Shown one piece after another: positions 51,288 to 64,000 of a stretch of DNA of 64,000 bases. A model generated the notes under the pieces. It had not been told where the DNA came from, searched no databases, and worked only from the letters and a program-made list of their open reading frames with translations. Numbering within the stretch: the first letter of the stretch is position 1; each line of letters opens with the position of its first letter. The position numbers and the translations under genes are program-made. The DNA lies in the NCBI GenBank assembly GCA_013396915.1, contig VWZL01000014.1, positions 88,623 to 152,622 of the forward strand. Direction: 5' to 3'. The DNA comes from Stercorarius parasiticus. Taxonomy: Eukaryota; Chordata; Aves; Charadriiformes; Stercorariidae.

Positions 51288-54200
51288 TTCCTGCTGCTGC
51301 TATTATTAATAAGGTTGAATCAAAACCATTGCTAAGTGTGCGGGTTATAAATACCATGGTCTTTGTATGCTGCTGATGGTTATAATCTACCAAATCCCAT
51401 CTGCATTGCACATGGGGTGTGCTGAAGTGGCCCAGCCACTTAACTCTAATTGCAGGTTGGAGCTTTAGGCTTTAGAAAGCCAAGGTTAATTTACTTACAA
51501 TGACCAGATGATGTTGCTGCCTATTATTATCCATGTCGTAAGGGTGTTCCAATGGTCCATTCAAAACTGGGAGCCTGATGAGTTGGGCACTTTCCAGACA
51601 TGCAGAATAAGTCTCTGCCTAAGGAAATTTACAGGAAAAAGAACCAACCCCGAAACTACCCCTTCCCTTCCACAACAGAGAGAGGAAGAGTGGAAGAAGC
51701 TAAAAAGAATGTGGATACAGCAAACAAATCAGAGAGGGGCATGCTGTAAGGTACTTGGGTGCATTTGCATCTTCATTTGTCTCTGCTACAGAGTTTTCAA
51801 TGGAAGACAACCCTACTTTGGAAAAAATTGTAAGGCAGAGAGAGACATTACTGGAAAATAAATTGATTGCGAGCAAAGGCAAAGCAGGAAACGAGTAGGG
51901 AAGACAGCGGGAAGAAGAGAGGGCAGGTAAGGAGCATCTGCTACAGGGGAGTGTTCGTGGTGTTGGGGTTTATGGTGTAGGTGGGAAGCCAGCAGAACAG
52001 AGTGGATCCCACTATTTTTGAGGAAACCCAGCTGCCGGGCTGGGTGAAGGCTGAGTCCAGAGGACCATGCAGCTCCCCAGGGCCTGGGGCAAGAGTAGCA
52101 GGGATGCTCAGCGGCCCTCCCTGCTCTATCGGACTCTACGTGCTTTGAGGAAGAAGCTGCTGGGACATCAACTTGCCACGTGTCTACTCATCAGGCTTTT
52201 TTGACGAGAAGAGTAAGTCTAGTGCTCTGCTGCTTTGGCCCTTCTCCGGGCAAGACCTTCGGTGATGGAGGGGTGAAGCACCGTGCTGAATTTTCACTTC
52301 TGTTCTGATTTAACTTCAACCATATTTCAGGCCACGTTTGATAGCTACGTATTGCCTTCACCGTTCATATCTTCTCCTTGACCTTAGTCTCACGGGGAAA
52401 CTTTCTCAGATGCTGTTTGGGAGTCACAAATGCTGTGTTAGAGCCATTAACTATGTCTAGTTACAGACTGTATATAGCTATGGTAGGAACTGCATCTATA
52501 CGTACAACATGTCCACTACCTGTGAAATGAAGATGGGTACAACACATTGAAACAATACTTCTGGAAACATTTCAACTCTGAGGATGCTGGGGCAAGAACT
52601 ACGGAAACTTTAAAAAACTCCAGACACTTCCGCAGCAAACTTTCTAATATCTGCTGTCCATCGTAACCAATCTAGTTTCTTTCTTCACTCGGATTTATAT
52701 ATTCACTAACTTTCAACAGAATTTTGAGTCTTTTCTCTGTTCCCCGTCTTAAACAAAATCCATTTTTGTTAAAGTGAATGAACCTAATACATTCCCAACC
52801 GCAGTAAACACGGCAATTTTTTATTTTTTTTTTTGACTGCATAATATAGTTATTTAAAAAGTGCTAATTGCTTCTTTTGGAAAAAGTGCCTGAATGTTCC
52901 CGTTCCAGCACAGAACAAGCAGCATATGTACGGCGCTATCAAGATTGTTTATCTTCGCCGCTCCTCTATTCTTAACATTCTCCACTTCAGTTATTCTGAA
53001 GCCGGGCAGGCTCTGTATAAAAAAATGGGTAAATGATTTAAAAAGTAGCCCTTTCAGCGTTGAGCTGAGTGTAAAATAGCAAGCAAAATAGTCTTTTCAC
53101 TGCACAGTTACACCGTCCTAGTGTGGGAAGCCATGGAAAGCCTTCCGACTTGCTGCCCTGGCTGACAGGTCATCTTCATCCCCCAGGGAGGCGCTGACAT
53201 GATTATTTCTCTTCCCGTTCGCACAACATCAGGCTTAAATGCAGAAATACCCACCTTGTGAAGAATATAGCTTGAAGGCAACAAGGCAGTGAAGGTCTAA
53301 GGATCTGGCGTTGCTGAGCTCTACACCATGTCATCCAAACCCACACGAGAGGAGAAAAAGGATTGCTTTTGGAACCCATTCTTCCAACTTCATGCTTGAG
53401 TCACATCTCATAAGCTCTTAACTGCTTGTCAAAAATTAAATATGAGTAAAAAGTGTTCTCTGTGGCCCACAGAATGATGTACTTTAATAATCATGTTTTA
53501 CGATATTGGCTGCTCCTGTTTTGCTGCTTCCTGCCCACCATCTCATCTGCAAGGCACCAGCAGCCAGTGCCTCCAAAGCTTTCTACAGGTCACAGATTTA
53601 TTGCTGTCCTAACATTTTGGAAATAGGATTCTTCATTGAGGAATATAAGGGAAACGATTGCACTCACTTCCCCTAATTTTGTGAAGAAAAAAAAATACTG
53701 GGACTTTCCTGGAGGACGGAGAGGCCACCTCCTTTTCCCATAAAATGCAAACGCAGCAGGATACCTCTCAGAGACAGACTCCTCCAGCCCAGACAGCACA
53801 CTTGAGCTGTAAAATAGCCTTGCCTCTCGTTACAAATGGCTTTGTGCCATTACAAATGGGAGGTAAAATTCACTCTGAAGTGTATTTGTTACAATAAAGT
53901 TCGTCTTGACCCGTTGGCTTTTTTTGAAGGGAAAAAATTCTGCGTATTTTAAGTCAAAATGAGGACATGGAAATGGCCCTGCATTTTTCAATAGAGAAGA
54001 CCAAGGAAAGGTCTTCAATGTTTTCCAACCCAAACCCATAAACATTCCATGTGAAGTAGCCATTGGAGCAAACTGTCCCAGATGTGCCTTCTTTGGAGAC
54101 CACTCAGTCCTAAAGAACTTGCAGCAGGATGCGTATCCGTATGCTGCAAGGAGAGAAACTGCTAAAATAAGAAAAACTGGATTAACAGCTTTCAGGTCTT

Positions 54201-57112
54201 GTGGCCAGGCCATGGACATGGACCATGGTCATAGGTCACGGACCCAGACCTCACCGTGGGCAAGATAAGCACCGAGCGGAGACAGCCACCCCTGGGGAGA
54301 CCCCATGTTGCATCGGTGCCTTTCCTTGCCTGGGGAAAGGCTGAGTTGGACGGGGGGCGATACAAGGATGCTCGCTGCTCCTGACCAAACTCTAGTGAGT
54401 GTCGATAACAAAAGGTGAATGTCTTTTATGTTTTGGGAGAAGTGCTAAAAGGCAACTCCAGCAGCTACATCAGCTGCCACCGCAGCTCTGCGTCCAGGGC
54501 AAGAGCCTGCGTTTCACCGGGATGTGGGGGCACAGCTGGCGGGCACATCTGCAGACCGTTTGAAAATGCAGATATTGAGCTCTGCCCTGCCCACCCGCTG
54601 AAGCCAGGGCGGTGATTTGCAGGATGAACATGGTCTGTTGTGCCCAGAGAAGGAAGCAGGGACTGTACCCACTCAAGAGAGGACACGCAGCCTCCATCAC
54701 CGACGGCGTTGCCATTGTGTTCCTCCCCGCAAACAGGACACGCAGGTATGAGTCAGGATGAATCAACTCCCGCCGGCAGCAGGGGACAACTTGCTCTGAT
54801 TACGACCGCGCTGGCAGCTGGTTGAAGGACAGGCGGGCTGAGGAGCAGTGCTCCCACATCACAGCTTTCTGCCACAGCAAGAACACTCGGGCAACACCGC
54901 AAGGATACGCAAAAGCCATGGGCGCCCCTTGCTGCTTGTTTGATCTGTGAAAGGGGTGACAGAGTCCCAGAAATTCATATTAAGGCCCATCAGCTATCCC
55001 TTCCCTCTTTAGCAGGGCACCAAAACACCCCGAGCCAGCAGCTACCTTCAAACTGCAAGAGAATTCCCAGACTTTTGCCTTCTGAAATAAGAACTGAAAC
55101 TACAATAAAGATACAGATGGAGAAAAAAGCCTGAGGTCTCAAGATCCAGCGGGCTTTCTTAAGAGATGTGTTTGGCAGTGAATGCTAATGTGCACATCTG
55201 TAAAAGCAAAAACAAAAGGTTCCCCTAATAAAAAAACCCGCTCACATTGGGTTGCGCCAGGGATAAACAAAAGTCCACACAAATGTCAATCAAATTAATT
55301 TTGTTATAGTGGGTTTTAACCATTCTCTGTTTCGAAAAAAATATTAGATAAGTGCCCTTGCCACTTCAGTGTGTTTTTTAACATCAGGATTAAGAAGCTG
55401 GTAATTATTCTGTGCAAGGAGACTACCTGGGGCTCAGGTTGAAAACCATATTGTACTGGGATGTCCGACCGATGCCGATACCCCCCCAGCACGCTGTGCC
55501 CGGCGCCTGTGTGGGAGTCAGCCCGCCGCCAGGAAGGCTGTGCACCCAAAAAGATGCATACATCAAGGTATAAAATAAGCTTGCAGTTGCTCCAGCTGTA
55601 TATTTTTTTTATATACATTACACAGCTGTAAATAGACACTGGCGCAAGAACAAATCGTTGAAACGGGTGTAAATTGGAATTAGGGAGCGGGGTTCTCCCC
55701 TGCGGCCGAGGATGGCGAGCCACGTGCCTCAAATACCTGCAGCGATGGTACCACCATCCCCTGCGGCCTCACCATGGCCTGAAATACTCATGTTTCACAC
55801 ACAGGTACAGCAAATATTGTATATTTGTACCATGGCTCAGAGGGGTTGACATTACTCGGGGGGATTTTGGGTTTTTTAAATATCGTTTTGGTTTTGAAGC
55901 AGCATACGTAGCGAAGAAGTCAACGGAGCTACGTTATTTCACATTATGTTAGGATCTGAAAATACTACTGGAAAACTTCATTTATTCCTATGTCAACTAT
56001 CTTTCCTAGGAAATGTATGTATTTAAAGCAGCGTAGCTAAATAAAGTAACTGATAGAAAAAAGACAGCGAGTTTCCCCGTAGCCCAGCACCAGGTAGTTC
56101 TCTCCCATCCCACTGGCTGGTAAATGCTCTCCTGCCCAGTGGCTGAAGTGACTCATGCCTTTGCTTGGCTCTATTTTAAGGCACCAGAATATCCAACCTC
56201 TATCTGCGATGGGGAATGGTTTTCTGTGATGTAGATCATTTGTTCCTGTCGGCTCCAGCCGCTTTCCTGTTTACTCTCACTAATAAAACGCCGACGTCAG
56301 GAGTGAGTTGTTCTGGTACTTGGATTTCAACATATGCACTCGATGGGGCCACTTTATTCAGGTTTTTGTCTGTTCTGTGGCTGCTGTACCCTGTCAGCCT
56401 CCTCCCCTTAAATCAAATCTGCCTTTAAAGCTGCTGGTGATCTATTACAGTGAAAACCACCCTGGCACTCGATGTTCTCTTTCAGCTTCTGCTGACCTTA
56501 CATCCTGTGCCCATACTCCCGCGAACCTGTTTTCCCACAAGCTATAGAAATAGCTTATTCTGCATTGTAAAACAGTACAGAAAAATACGTATTAAATGGA
56601 TAGAAAGCTTTAAGGATGAGCTGCAAGCCATTCATGCAGCTCCTGTATACTTCAAAAAAAAGTTAACCCCAAAAAGCAGCTGACGCGAGGCAGCTCCCCC
56701 AGCAAACATCGCCTGTTAGATGTTTCTTGTTCTCCTTACACCACTGCGGCACGCGGCGTATCATGAATAAAGAGGAATTCTTTTCAATAATGTTTTGCAA
56801 CGAGTTACAATGGCAAATCACCGGGGGTTCAGCCGTGAACCGTGGCATTTACTCTTCTTTGTCTGCGCTTGATTTATACCCGTCAAAGACAAAAAGTGGG
56901 TTGTGTACAAACAGGGATGAGCGAAGCCGAGGAAGGTTTCAAGGAGAAATAGGCTGGGAGAGAAGCACTGAATTTGAGTTCTGCTCAGAGCAGGCAAGGA
57001 ACCCAGGCAGAAATGGGGAGATGGTAGCTTAGAAAGGACAATTTCCAGTGGGTGCCTGGTCCCACAGAAGGGAGCAGGACCACATCCCCTTGGGCTGGGA
57101 GCCTCACGCACA
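51288..57112. other. Non-coding region
   Basis: AT-rich to mixed sequence without recognisable genes, RNAs or repeats. All open frames are short and without family signatures. Confidence 0.45.
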
Positions 57113-57377
57113 CAGAATCACAGAATCACAGAATTGTAGGGTTGGAAGGGACCTCTGGAGATCATCTCGTCCCACCTCCTGCCAGAGCAGGGTCACCCAG
57201 AGCAGGTGGCACAGGAATGCGTCCAGGCGGGGTTGGAATGTCTCCAGAGACGGAGACTCCACCACCTCTCTGGGCAGCCTGTGCCAGGGCTCTGCCACCC
57301 TCAAAGGAAAGAAGTTCCTTCTCAGGTTTAGGTGGAACTTCCTATGGTCAAGTTTGTGCCCGTTACCTCTTGTCCTG
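57113..57377 (-). mobile_element. CR1 LINE 3' fragment, antisense, distinct subfamily
   Basis: Starts cagaatcacagaatcacaga with a duplicated tail octamer (agaatcac), then gtagggttggaagggacctc, ggagatcatctcgtcccacc and atgtctccagagacggagac, and ends at ttacctcttgtcctg. The wording differs from the neighbouring copy, so it is an independent insertion. Confidence 0.95.
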
Positions 57378-57454
57378 GTAATGCCATCTCACAGCCAATG
57401 CTATCTTGGGGGTACCAGGGATGCAGCCCTGCCGGCCATCAGCTCCACTAAAGA

Positions 57455-57734
57455 GATCATAGAATCATCGAATGTGTTGGGTTGGAAGGGACCTCTAAAG
57501 GCCATCTAGTCCAACCCCCCTGCAGTAAGCAGGGACATCTTCAACTAGATCAGGTTGCTCAGAGCCTCATCCAGCCTGGCCTTGAATGTCTCCAGGGATG
57601 GGGCCTCCACCACCTCTCTGGGCAACCTGGGCCAGTGTCTCACCACCCTCAGTGTAAAGAACTTCTTCCTAATGTCTCATCTAAACCCGCCCTGCTCTAG
57701 TTTAAAGCCATTGCCCCTCGTCCTATCGCTACAG
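57455..57734 (-). mobile_element. CR1 LINE 3' fragment, antisense, young subfamily
   Basis: Starts gatcatagaatcatcgaatg and closely matches the 43431 and 45234 copies but is longer, reaching ttgcccctcgtcctatcgct. It lies about 80 bases from the preceding CR1 in the same orientation. Confidence 0.95.
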
Positions 57735-60700
57735 ATGACGCTTGACATTACTTTGCTCCAGCAAAAAGCGCCCACACGCTGGGACAGGCCAGAGGGGTTC
57801 CAGGTCACCTGCCCAAAAGCTTGTGCAATTAAATGTCAGGGGACAGGAACACAATTTTCTAAAGGAAATTCATAGTCAATCTTTTTTTCTCTCACTGTTA
57901 ATCCAACCCAAAAAATTACTTATTCAGAGTGAGTGAAAGGCTTTATTTAAGACTTTTATTATTAATGGAAATTTTGTAGTGGCTGGCTACCCAGACTGAA
58001 TATGGTTTGACAAAACTACTAAAGCAAACCCCATTTTCAGAGAACCAGGCATTGATCTAAATTACACAGCCCAGAGGGGTTGCTTTGTCCCGAAAAGCCG
58101 AGTGAAATAATACATGTGAAGCTAATATTGCACCAAAACTTTAATTTAAGGGCCATCTAAAGCCCTGGTTAATATGTGCACTCCCTGGGCAGCAAAGGCA
58201 GCTCTGCGCCCCTTTTCAAAGAAAAGCCACGTCGATCCATCACATGAATGTCACACCACGGCCGCTGTCCTGTCCCCATGTGTGACTCACTCCCGAGCCT
58301 CCACGGGCTTCAGTAATGCAGATTGCTGGCGACACTATCAAACTGTCCTCTGGATCCGTCTTGAAGCTTTAGAAATAGCAGTTAAGAACCAAATCATCCC
58401 CGGAGAAGCTATTATCTCCTCGTCTCATCATCCGATGCTAATGTGAGATCCTGGCAGACTGCGATGCGCATCCGTTGTTTCCATTCAGAAGTGGTGTGAC
58501 GGGAGAGTTGTGAGTATAATGAATTGTCACAAATCCATTTTCTCGCTCTCCCATCACGAGTACTTTGCCCTCCTGGCCGAGCAGAGACTGTAAATCAGCC
58601 CCACTAAAGAACTTCTTGGGTGTCTGCTTGGAAAAACAAAAAGATTTGTGCAAACAAGCTCTGGTAAACAGGAATTTCCAGTCGGAGCTGCCCATCATGC
58701 TGTTTGCGTGATGCTTTGATCCAGCCTGAGCCAAGCAGGGTGACACTGGTGCAAGCATCTGGTCCTTCTTGGTTTCAGCGTGTCCCCACCACTGCATCGC
58801 CCCATTGAAATCCCAGATTTGATTTATTCCCCTGATCTTTACAAAGCAGCAGAAGGGTTGGAACAGGCTGTTAACATGCATATTTATGCCTGGCGTTATT
58901 GCCTGTGGGAGCAACCGTCTTGTTAACAAAGGCAACACCCTTTTAAATGAAGAATTGCAAAATACAGAATTTTAAACGTACACATTCCTATGAGAAGTAT
59001 GGATCAAGTAACTTCAGCAGAAGTCATTGCTGCCAGTCTAAAAAATATCTAGTCAACCTACTCACTGTTAATACGATATTTTGGAGTGTCGCCTTACCTT
59101 AAACTAAAAATAAATCCTGCCGCAAATTCAAGACTTGTTTTTCCCACTTAAAATTAATGGGTGACACAGCCGTTTCAAGACAGTGTAGGAAATTAGGCAA
59201 AACTTGTGTTTGTTAGTTATCAACTTGAAAGATTTCAGTTCCTCATTTATGTCAGTGGAGCTGTGGAGATTTTTTTCTTTCCCTAAGAATTATAAAAATT
59301 TATGTTCTTGCCACAGCCTCGCTCAAGAAACTGATAAAAAAAATGTGCTTTGCATGCCAAGATCCGCACACAAAATGAAAGGAAATATTCAACACGGAAG
59401 AAAACAAGAATAAAGAAAAACATCCCTATTCTGATTTCTTAATAGGTAATAAATGGATTTATTGGGGAGCTCAGGAAGCACCAAGCATCTCCCCTTGGGA
59501 GCAACTGTATCCAAGCTGTGGAGCTGGGCACCTTTGGGAGCGCAGGGCGAGCAAGGACCTTCGGAGACCTCCTGGACCTGGCTGGAGGAAGGTTCAGACC
59601 TTGGGTCCCCCATCCCCAGTCCCACATGGGGACCGTCTCCCACAGCCTGGGCTTACACACAGGGCAAAGCTCTCCCGGTTTCGGAGCTCAATTGCACAAG
59701 AGGACCTGAGAGGACTCTGCTCTCCATGTGTCCATTTTTTCCCGATCTGGAGCCTGAATTCGGCACTCCCAAGATGATTATTCCATGACTCCTCTCTCAA
59801 CAGCTCATTGTGCAGCTTTCTCATGCAAAGCTGCTTGGGCTCTGCTAGTGCAATTTTACCGAATGAATGGGAAGAGGTTTATTGTTAATAATAATAATAA
59901 AAAAAAAAGCTGAAAAGGAGCTGAATACAAAGAAAATCACAAAAAAAATACAATTGCTTTGATGTCACTGGGAAGCGGCAGAGGGCTGCTATCAGTCACC
60001 CCCATCACTGCTATCACCGTTAACTCTGTGTCCCCACAGGGATGCTCAGGGGCCCAGGGGTATGGTCCCGTCATCTTTCAGGACTCAGAAAGGGCTCTCA
60101 CCCCCAAAGTGGAGAAAGAATAAACAACAAGTGGCGTCCCTCGGTCCGAGCTTTGCCAAATTCCCCCTCCACTCGTCCCATAACCTCCATTTAAACTTGA
60201 CCTTTTGTCCCAAACCCCACACCTAGAGTATCTCAAAGAGTATTATTAATCCTGTGTTCTTTCCTTTCCCTATTCCCCACCAGGGACGTAGCCCTCCACC
60301 AGACACCGCCTTGGCAGGAGTTCGGGATCTCCCTTTCTTTGAGTACTTTCAAATCTGCTCTTCTCCGGAAGAAGGCTGCTTGATGCTGGTCAATCAAAGC
60401 AATTTTGTGCAAGGCCTGGCTTATTCCCCCAAACTTGGGTCTGAAATGCTGATACACGCAGTGCTTCCATCTACACCGGTGAGTCGTAGCAACACATCCA
60501 TGAAGACCCACTAGAAGGCAGTGTTGGAGAAAACTTCATAGAAATTTCTCCTGCAAGCTGCAGGTCAACAAACCAAAGGAGTGGATTTTCTAAGACAGAG
60601 ACCCCTGTAAAAAACATTAACTGCTTCATCCTAAATTATTTCCGGTAGGTTTTGGCTTCAGGAAGAGGCATGGAGATCACACTTCATCCCTGTCCAATAC

Positions 60701-63700
60701 CCATCAGACCTATTGCCCAAATATTGCCCAATATCAATATTTTAACACTGGAAAACACAATTTATTTCATGCCTGTTAAGAGAAACACACTTTAAAAAGA
60801 TATAAAATTGGGAAGCGACCCGCTCCGTGCTGCCCACGCAGATGGGGCTGCTGGGATGCCAAAGACATCCTGTTGGAGCAAGCACCAAAACAACTCTGAA
60901 AGGAGCCCAATTTGCCAATAAAAAACAAGGATGGAGTTTCCAACCTGTTGCTGGAAAGACAAGTGGCTCCCCTGAATTTCTTGGCCGCGATCCCCACTCT
61001 CGCAGAAAGGCTCGCGAGACAGATCTCTGCATTTTTCAAAGACAGGCAGCAGCAGCAAATATTTGATGAGCTCTATGAATAGAGTTGTTGATTCACTGGA
61101 AAACACAGGAAAAACTGGGGAAAACCAAATCAAGTCAATTTAAACTGATGACACATTTTTTGTATCGGTGAATGAAATGTAAAAAGTGTTTTGAAGCAGC
61201 ACAATAACTTGGTAGCCCACAAAGAAGAATGAATTTCTGATTTGACGTTAAGTATACGCGGAATAAAAATACCAAGTGGGATTTGGTATACAAAGCCTAG
61301 AAAAAAAGGGCTTTTGGGAAAAATTCTGGAAATGGAAATATTGAGTGATGGTTTTCAATGGAAATAGTTTGAGGAAAATGAAGATATGATTCATTAAATC
61401 TCTCCTCTTGAATTAAAATACATAAATATTTTGAATTAAGAATTTATCCTTGCTCTCGTGCCAGGGTGTGTTATTCAAGCGCAACTGGAGTACAGCACAA
61501 TGGAATTACAGTCCTAAACACCGACGCGACTTTCCCCTCCACTTTTGCCAATAAACACGTATGTCTAGAGGTTTGGCCAAAGAGGTGCTGCCGATTGAAC
61601 AGAACTCAGGGAACTTAGTTCCTATTCCATTTTTAGGAAGCTTCTAAAGGTGCATTTACACCAAATTGTTCTGTTCAGGGGGTATTTATTGTGACATGAA
61701 AAATCAAGAGTGTTGAAGGGATAAAAATTCAGTGCTTGAACTGGAGTGCATGAGTCCTCCTGGGGTCTCTGAGCAGGAACGACAGACTGTTAAGCCCTAA
61801 TAACCTACCTCGCCTTAAAAAAAAAGTTCTGTAGGGTGATGAAATTGTTCTGGAATTATTTGCTTGTCTAAACGTCGGGAAAATATTTTTTAATCTTCAA
61901 AAAAATTATTGTCAGTAACATCTCTTCAACCGAAAGACTTTGCAAGTGAAAACCAGTGCGTGCTGCCAGCACAGTTTGTACTTTTAAGCCATCTCATTTT
62001 AATGCATTTTACTAAAAAGTTCCCCTTTTAATGGATCTCATTCTGAGCATATCGTTAGAGAACAGAGCTAAGGGGTTTGGGTAGCCTGATTTTAACTTCG
62101 CGTGTTTGGCTTTAATTTTCTCCTTAAATGTGAACTTCCTAAATTTATGATGCTCATTTGGGAAATAATTAAAACAGCCTCCTCATGTATATTCGTTGAA
62201 TCATTAAAGCAGGTCCTCCACCTTGGCTTCGCCATCCCCAGGAATATTCATAAACCAAACGTGCTCCAAATGAAGTCCCAACCTTTACTCAGAAGAGAGA
62301 AGAAACTTCCCTATCCTGTCAAATCCTGTGCTCACATTACAATATTATTAATTAGTTTGCTATACAATAACCAGTCTCAATCTGAGGCCAATATTTAATG
62401 AAAGACAACCAAGCATCAGAAAAAGGCCCAATGAACAAACTCATAAAGTCTCATAAACCACTGAAGCCGTCGCTGGGAAGATCTGCTCTGAGGTGCAAAG
62501 TTTCTCATCTTTTTCTCCTACGTCTTTAACTTCTCCCCAGTCCTTGTAACACAAATCAGGGCTATTTTCTTGTTAATTCAGTCGCTCCCCTGTAGGCAAG
62601 ACGGAATGTGCCACCGGAATGTGCCACCAGCTGCTGCTGCCAGCAAAGGAGCCAGCGCTTGGGGACCATCACCTCCACGCCGGGCTCCGGAGGAGGTTGG
62701 GCTCCGTGAAAACCCCTGTGAATATGCCCTGGCTGAAAGCACTGACAATAACACAGTTTTTTCCCCCTGCGCTTTATGGATAATCATTTACTGAGCTGCT
62801 CAACCAGTTCTGCAGGGCTGCCAGCGCTGGGTGCTGCCCAGTGACCCAAGCCGGGGCTCAGCCAGGGCTCTCCGGAGGCGGGTGCTCGCTCTACAGAGAG
62901 GTTGTTTGCATGGAGCCGTGCTGGTGATGCATAAAACCTGGATAAATATAAGTTACGCTGCGTTTGGATTTGCCACCTCCCCTACCCCTGAGGTTTTTCC
63001 CTTCTCTGTATGTGCTGGGAGTCTGTAAACAGGCTTCGGTGCTCCCCAGGAGGCTGCTTTTGCACCTGCACATAAAATGTGGGGTTTAGTATAAGCTGTA
63101 GATGATGTTTCCCCTGGTCTGGCCACGTGAGAGGGGACAGGGCAGGTGGTCCCTGCTGGAGAGGCTGGTTGGAAGCAGGAGCCACCACGGCACCGCACCT
63201 TAACACAGCAAGTGTGAATAAAGTGCATCCTTCCGCTTGCTGTTTTTATTTGATTTCCACTTTGGGAAACTTCCTCTGGGGTTGTTCGACAAACAGGAGA
63301 GAAACGAACCAAGAGAAGAGGCCACTTCACCAGGAAGATATGTTGTCGGAATTGTTCTTCTCATCTTCATCCCATCATACACCATTCGGGATGCTGAGCC
63401 CAAACTCAGTGCTTCGGAAATAGCGTAATTAAGGTTGCGTTTTCATATCGTCTTTAATCACACGATTGCATCAAGTTTTTAGCAATGAACACAATCTCTG
63501 GCCTCCTTCAGCGCCCGTTGAGCCCGTCCTCCCTTCATGAGCAGCTCTGCAATGCTTTGTTTGCTTCATTTCCCAGGGCTCCCCCTCTTCCTCACTGCCC
63601 GGTGCCTGGAGCATGCTCCGAGCACAACCAGCTCCCGGTTACAGGAGCTCAGCCCCGACCCAAGCACAGCCCCGGCCTCAGCACCGGGAAGGAACGGCAA

Positions 63701-64000
63701 AATTATGGCCCAGCCACAAAACACCACAGTTTTGGTGGGTTTCTTAGTGCTGCCTGGGAACGTCATGTTGGGGAAAGGGGGATGCAGCTCTGGAGCACCT
63801 GGCAGTGAAAGAATCCCGGGATACAGGGATGTCCCAGCTAGATGCTCCCGTCACCTGTACACATGCCCCCTGGCGCTCCCACAGCAGCGGTGCTGTTTGA
63901 CTTGCATTTTCTACAAATTCCAGGGAAACACAGAATTCAGGTGTTTAAATCCCAAACCCTTGCTGTGCTTGCCATCCTGGATTTCCATTACAGTTAATTT
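57735..64000. other. Non-coding region to window end
   Basis: No recognisable gene, RNA or CR1. It includes an (AAT)n/A-run at 59887-59908. Open frames such as 58438-58938 (-, 166 codons) have no family signature. Confidence 0.45.
59887..59908 (+). repeat. (AAT)n followed by A-run
   Basis: Four AAT units run into a short poly-A, a simple repeat. Confidence 0.85.

Noticed and set aside
57048..57700. Open frames of 153, 109, 106 and 72 codons
   Set aside because: These are translations of CR1 sequence in antisense orientation.
1..64000. Search for CRISPR arrays, operons, phage or retroviral genes
   Set aside because: No spaced direct repeats, no long retroviral frames or LTR pairs, and the eukaryotic layout excludes bacterial systems.

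Overview
This is a vertebrate nuclear sequence, almost certainly from a bird. The evidence is nine 5'-truncated copies of CR1, the dominant avian LINE, with their typical 3' end (a 'ggttggaaggga' block and ATTCTATGAT-type tails). In between lies a long stretch of non-coding DNA with one intact coding exon. There are no operons, CRISPR arrays, tRNA or rRNA genes, or retroviral genes that I can recognise. The sequence has one short run of Ns (884-949) inside a GC-rich block and a single N at 180.

The only protein-coding gene I can support is at 14337-15512 (+). It is a complete 391-residue TENT5/FAM46 non-canonical poly(A) polymerase, best matched to TENT5D (FAM46D), with its catalytic acidic residues intact. 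Its coding exon starts after a strong splice acceptor at 14317. A good candidate non-coding 5'UTR exon lies at 7727-7849, and a CpG-rich block at about 672-1290 is a plausible promoter or first exon. Two polyadenylation hexamers follow the stop codon within 80 bases.

Layout: 1-673 holds two sense-strand CR1 fragments. 672-1290 is the CpG island with the gap. 1290-14317 is probably TENT5D 5' intronic sequence. 14318-15600 is the coding/terminal exon. 15600-43430 is a desert without recognisable CR1; it holds a MIR-like SINE fossil, three candidate ancient amniote repeats (one more lies in the 5' intron), two small CpG-rich patches and several AT-rich, homeodomain/POU-motif-bearing blocks that look like possible conserved regulatory DNA. 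From 43431 to 57734 there are seven CR1 fragments, six on the minus strand and one old copy on the plus strand. 57735-64000 has nothing I recognise.

I found no new multi-gene system. The observations most worth checking are the possible upstream ORF that would run across the TENT5D start if 7727-7849 is spliced to 14318, the 42-kb CR1-free interval around TENT5D, an orphan CpG patch at about 29.1-29.4 kb, and a 9.0-9.36 kb stretch open in three frames at once.
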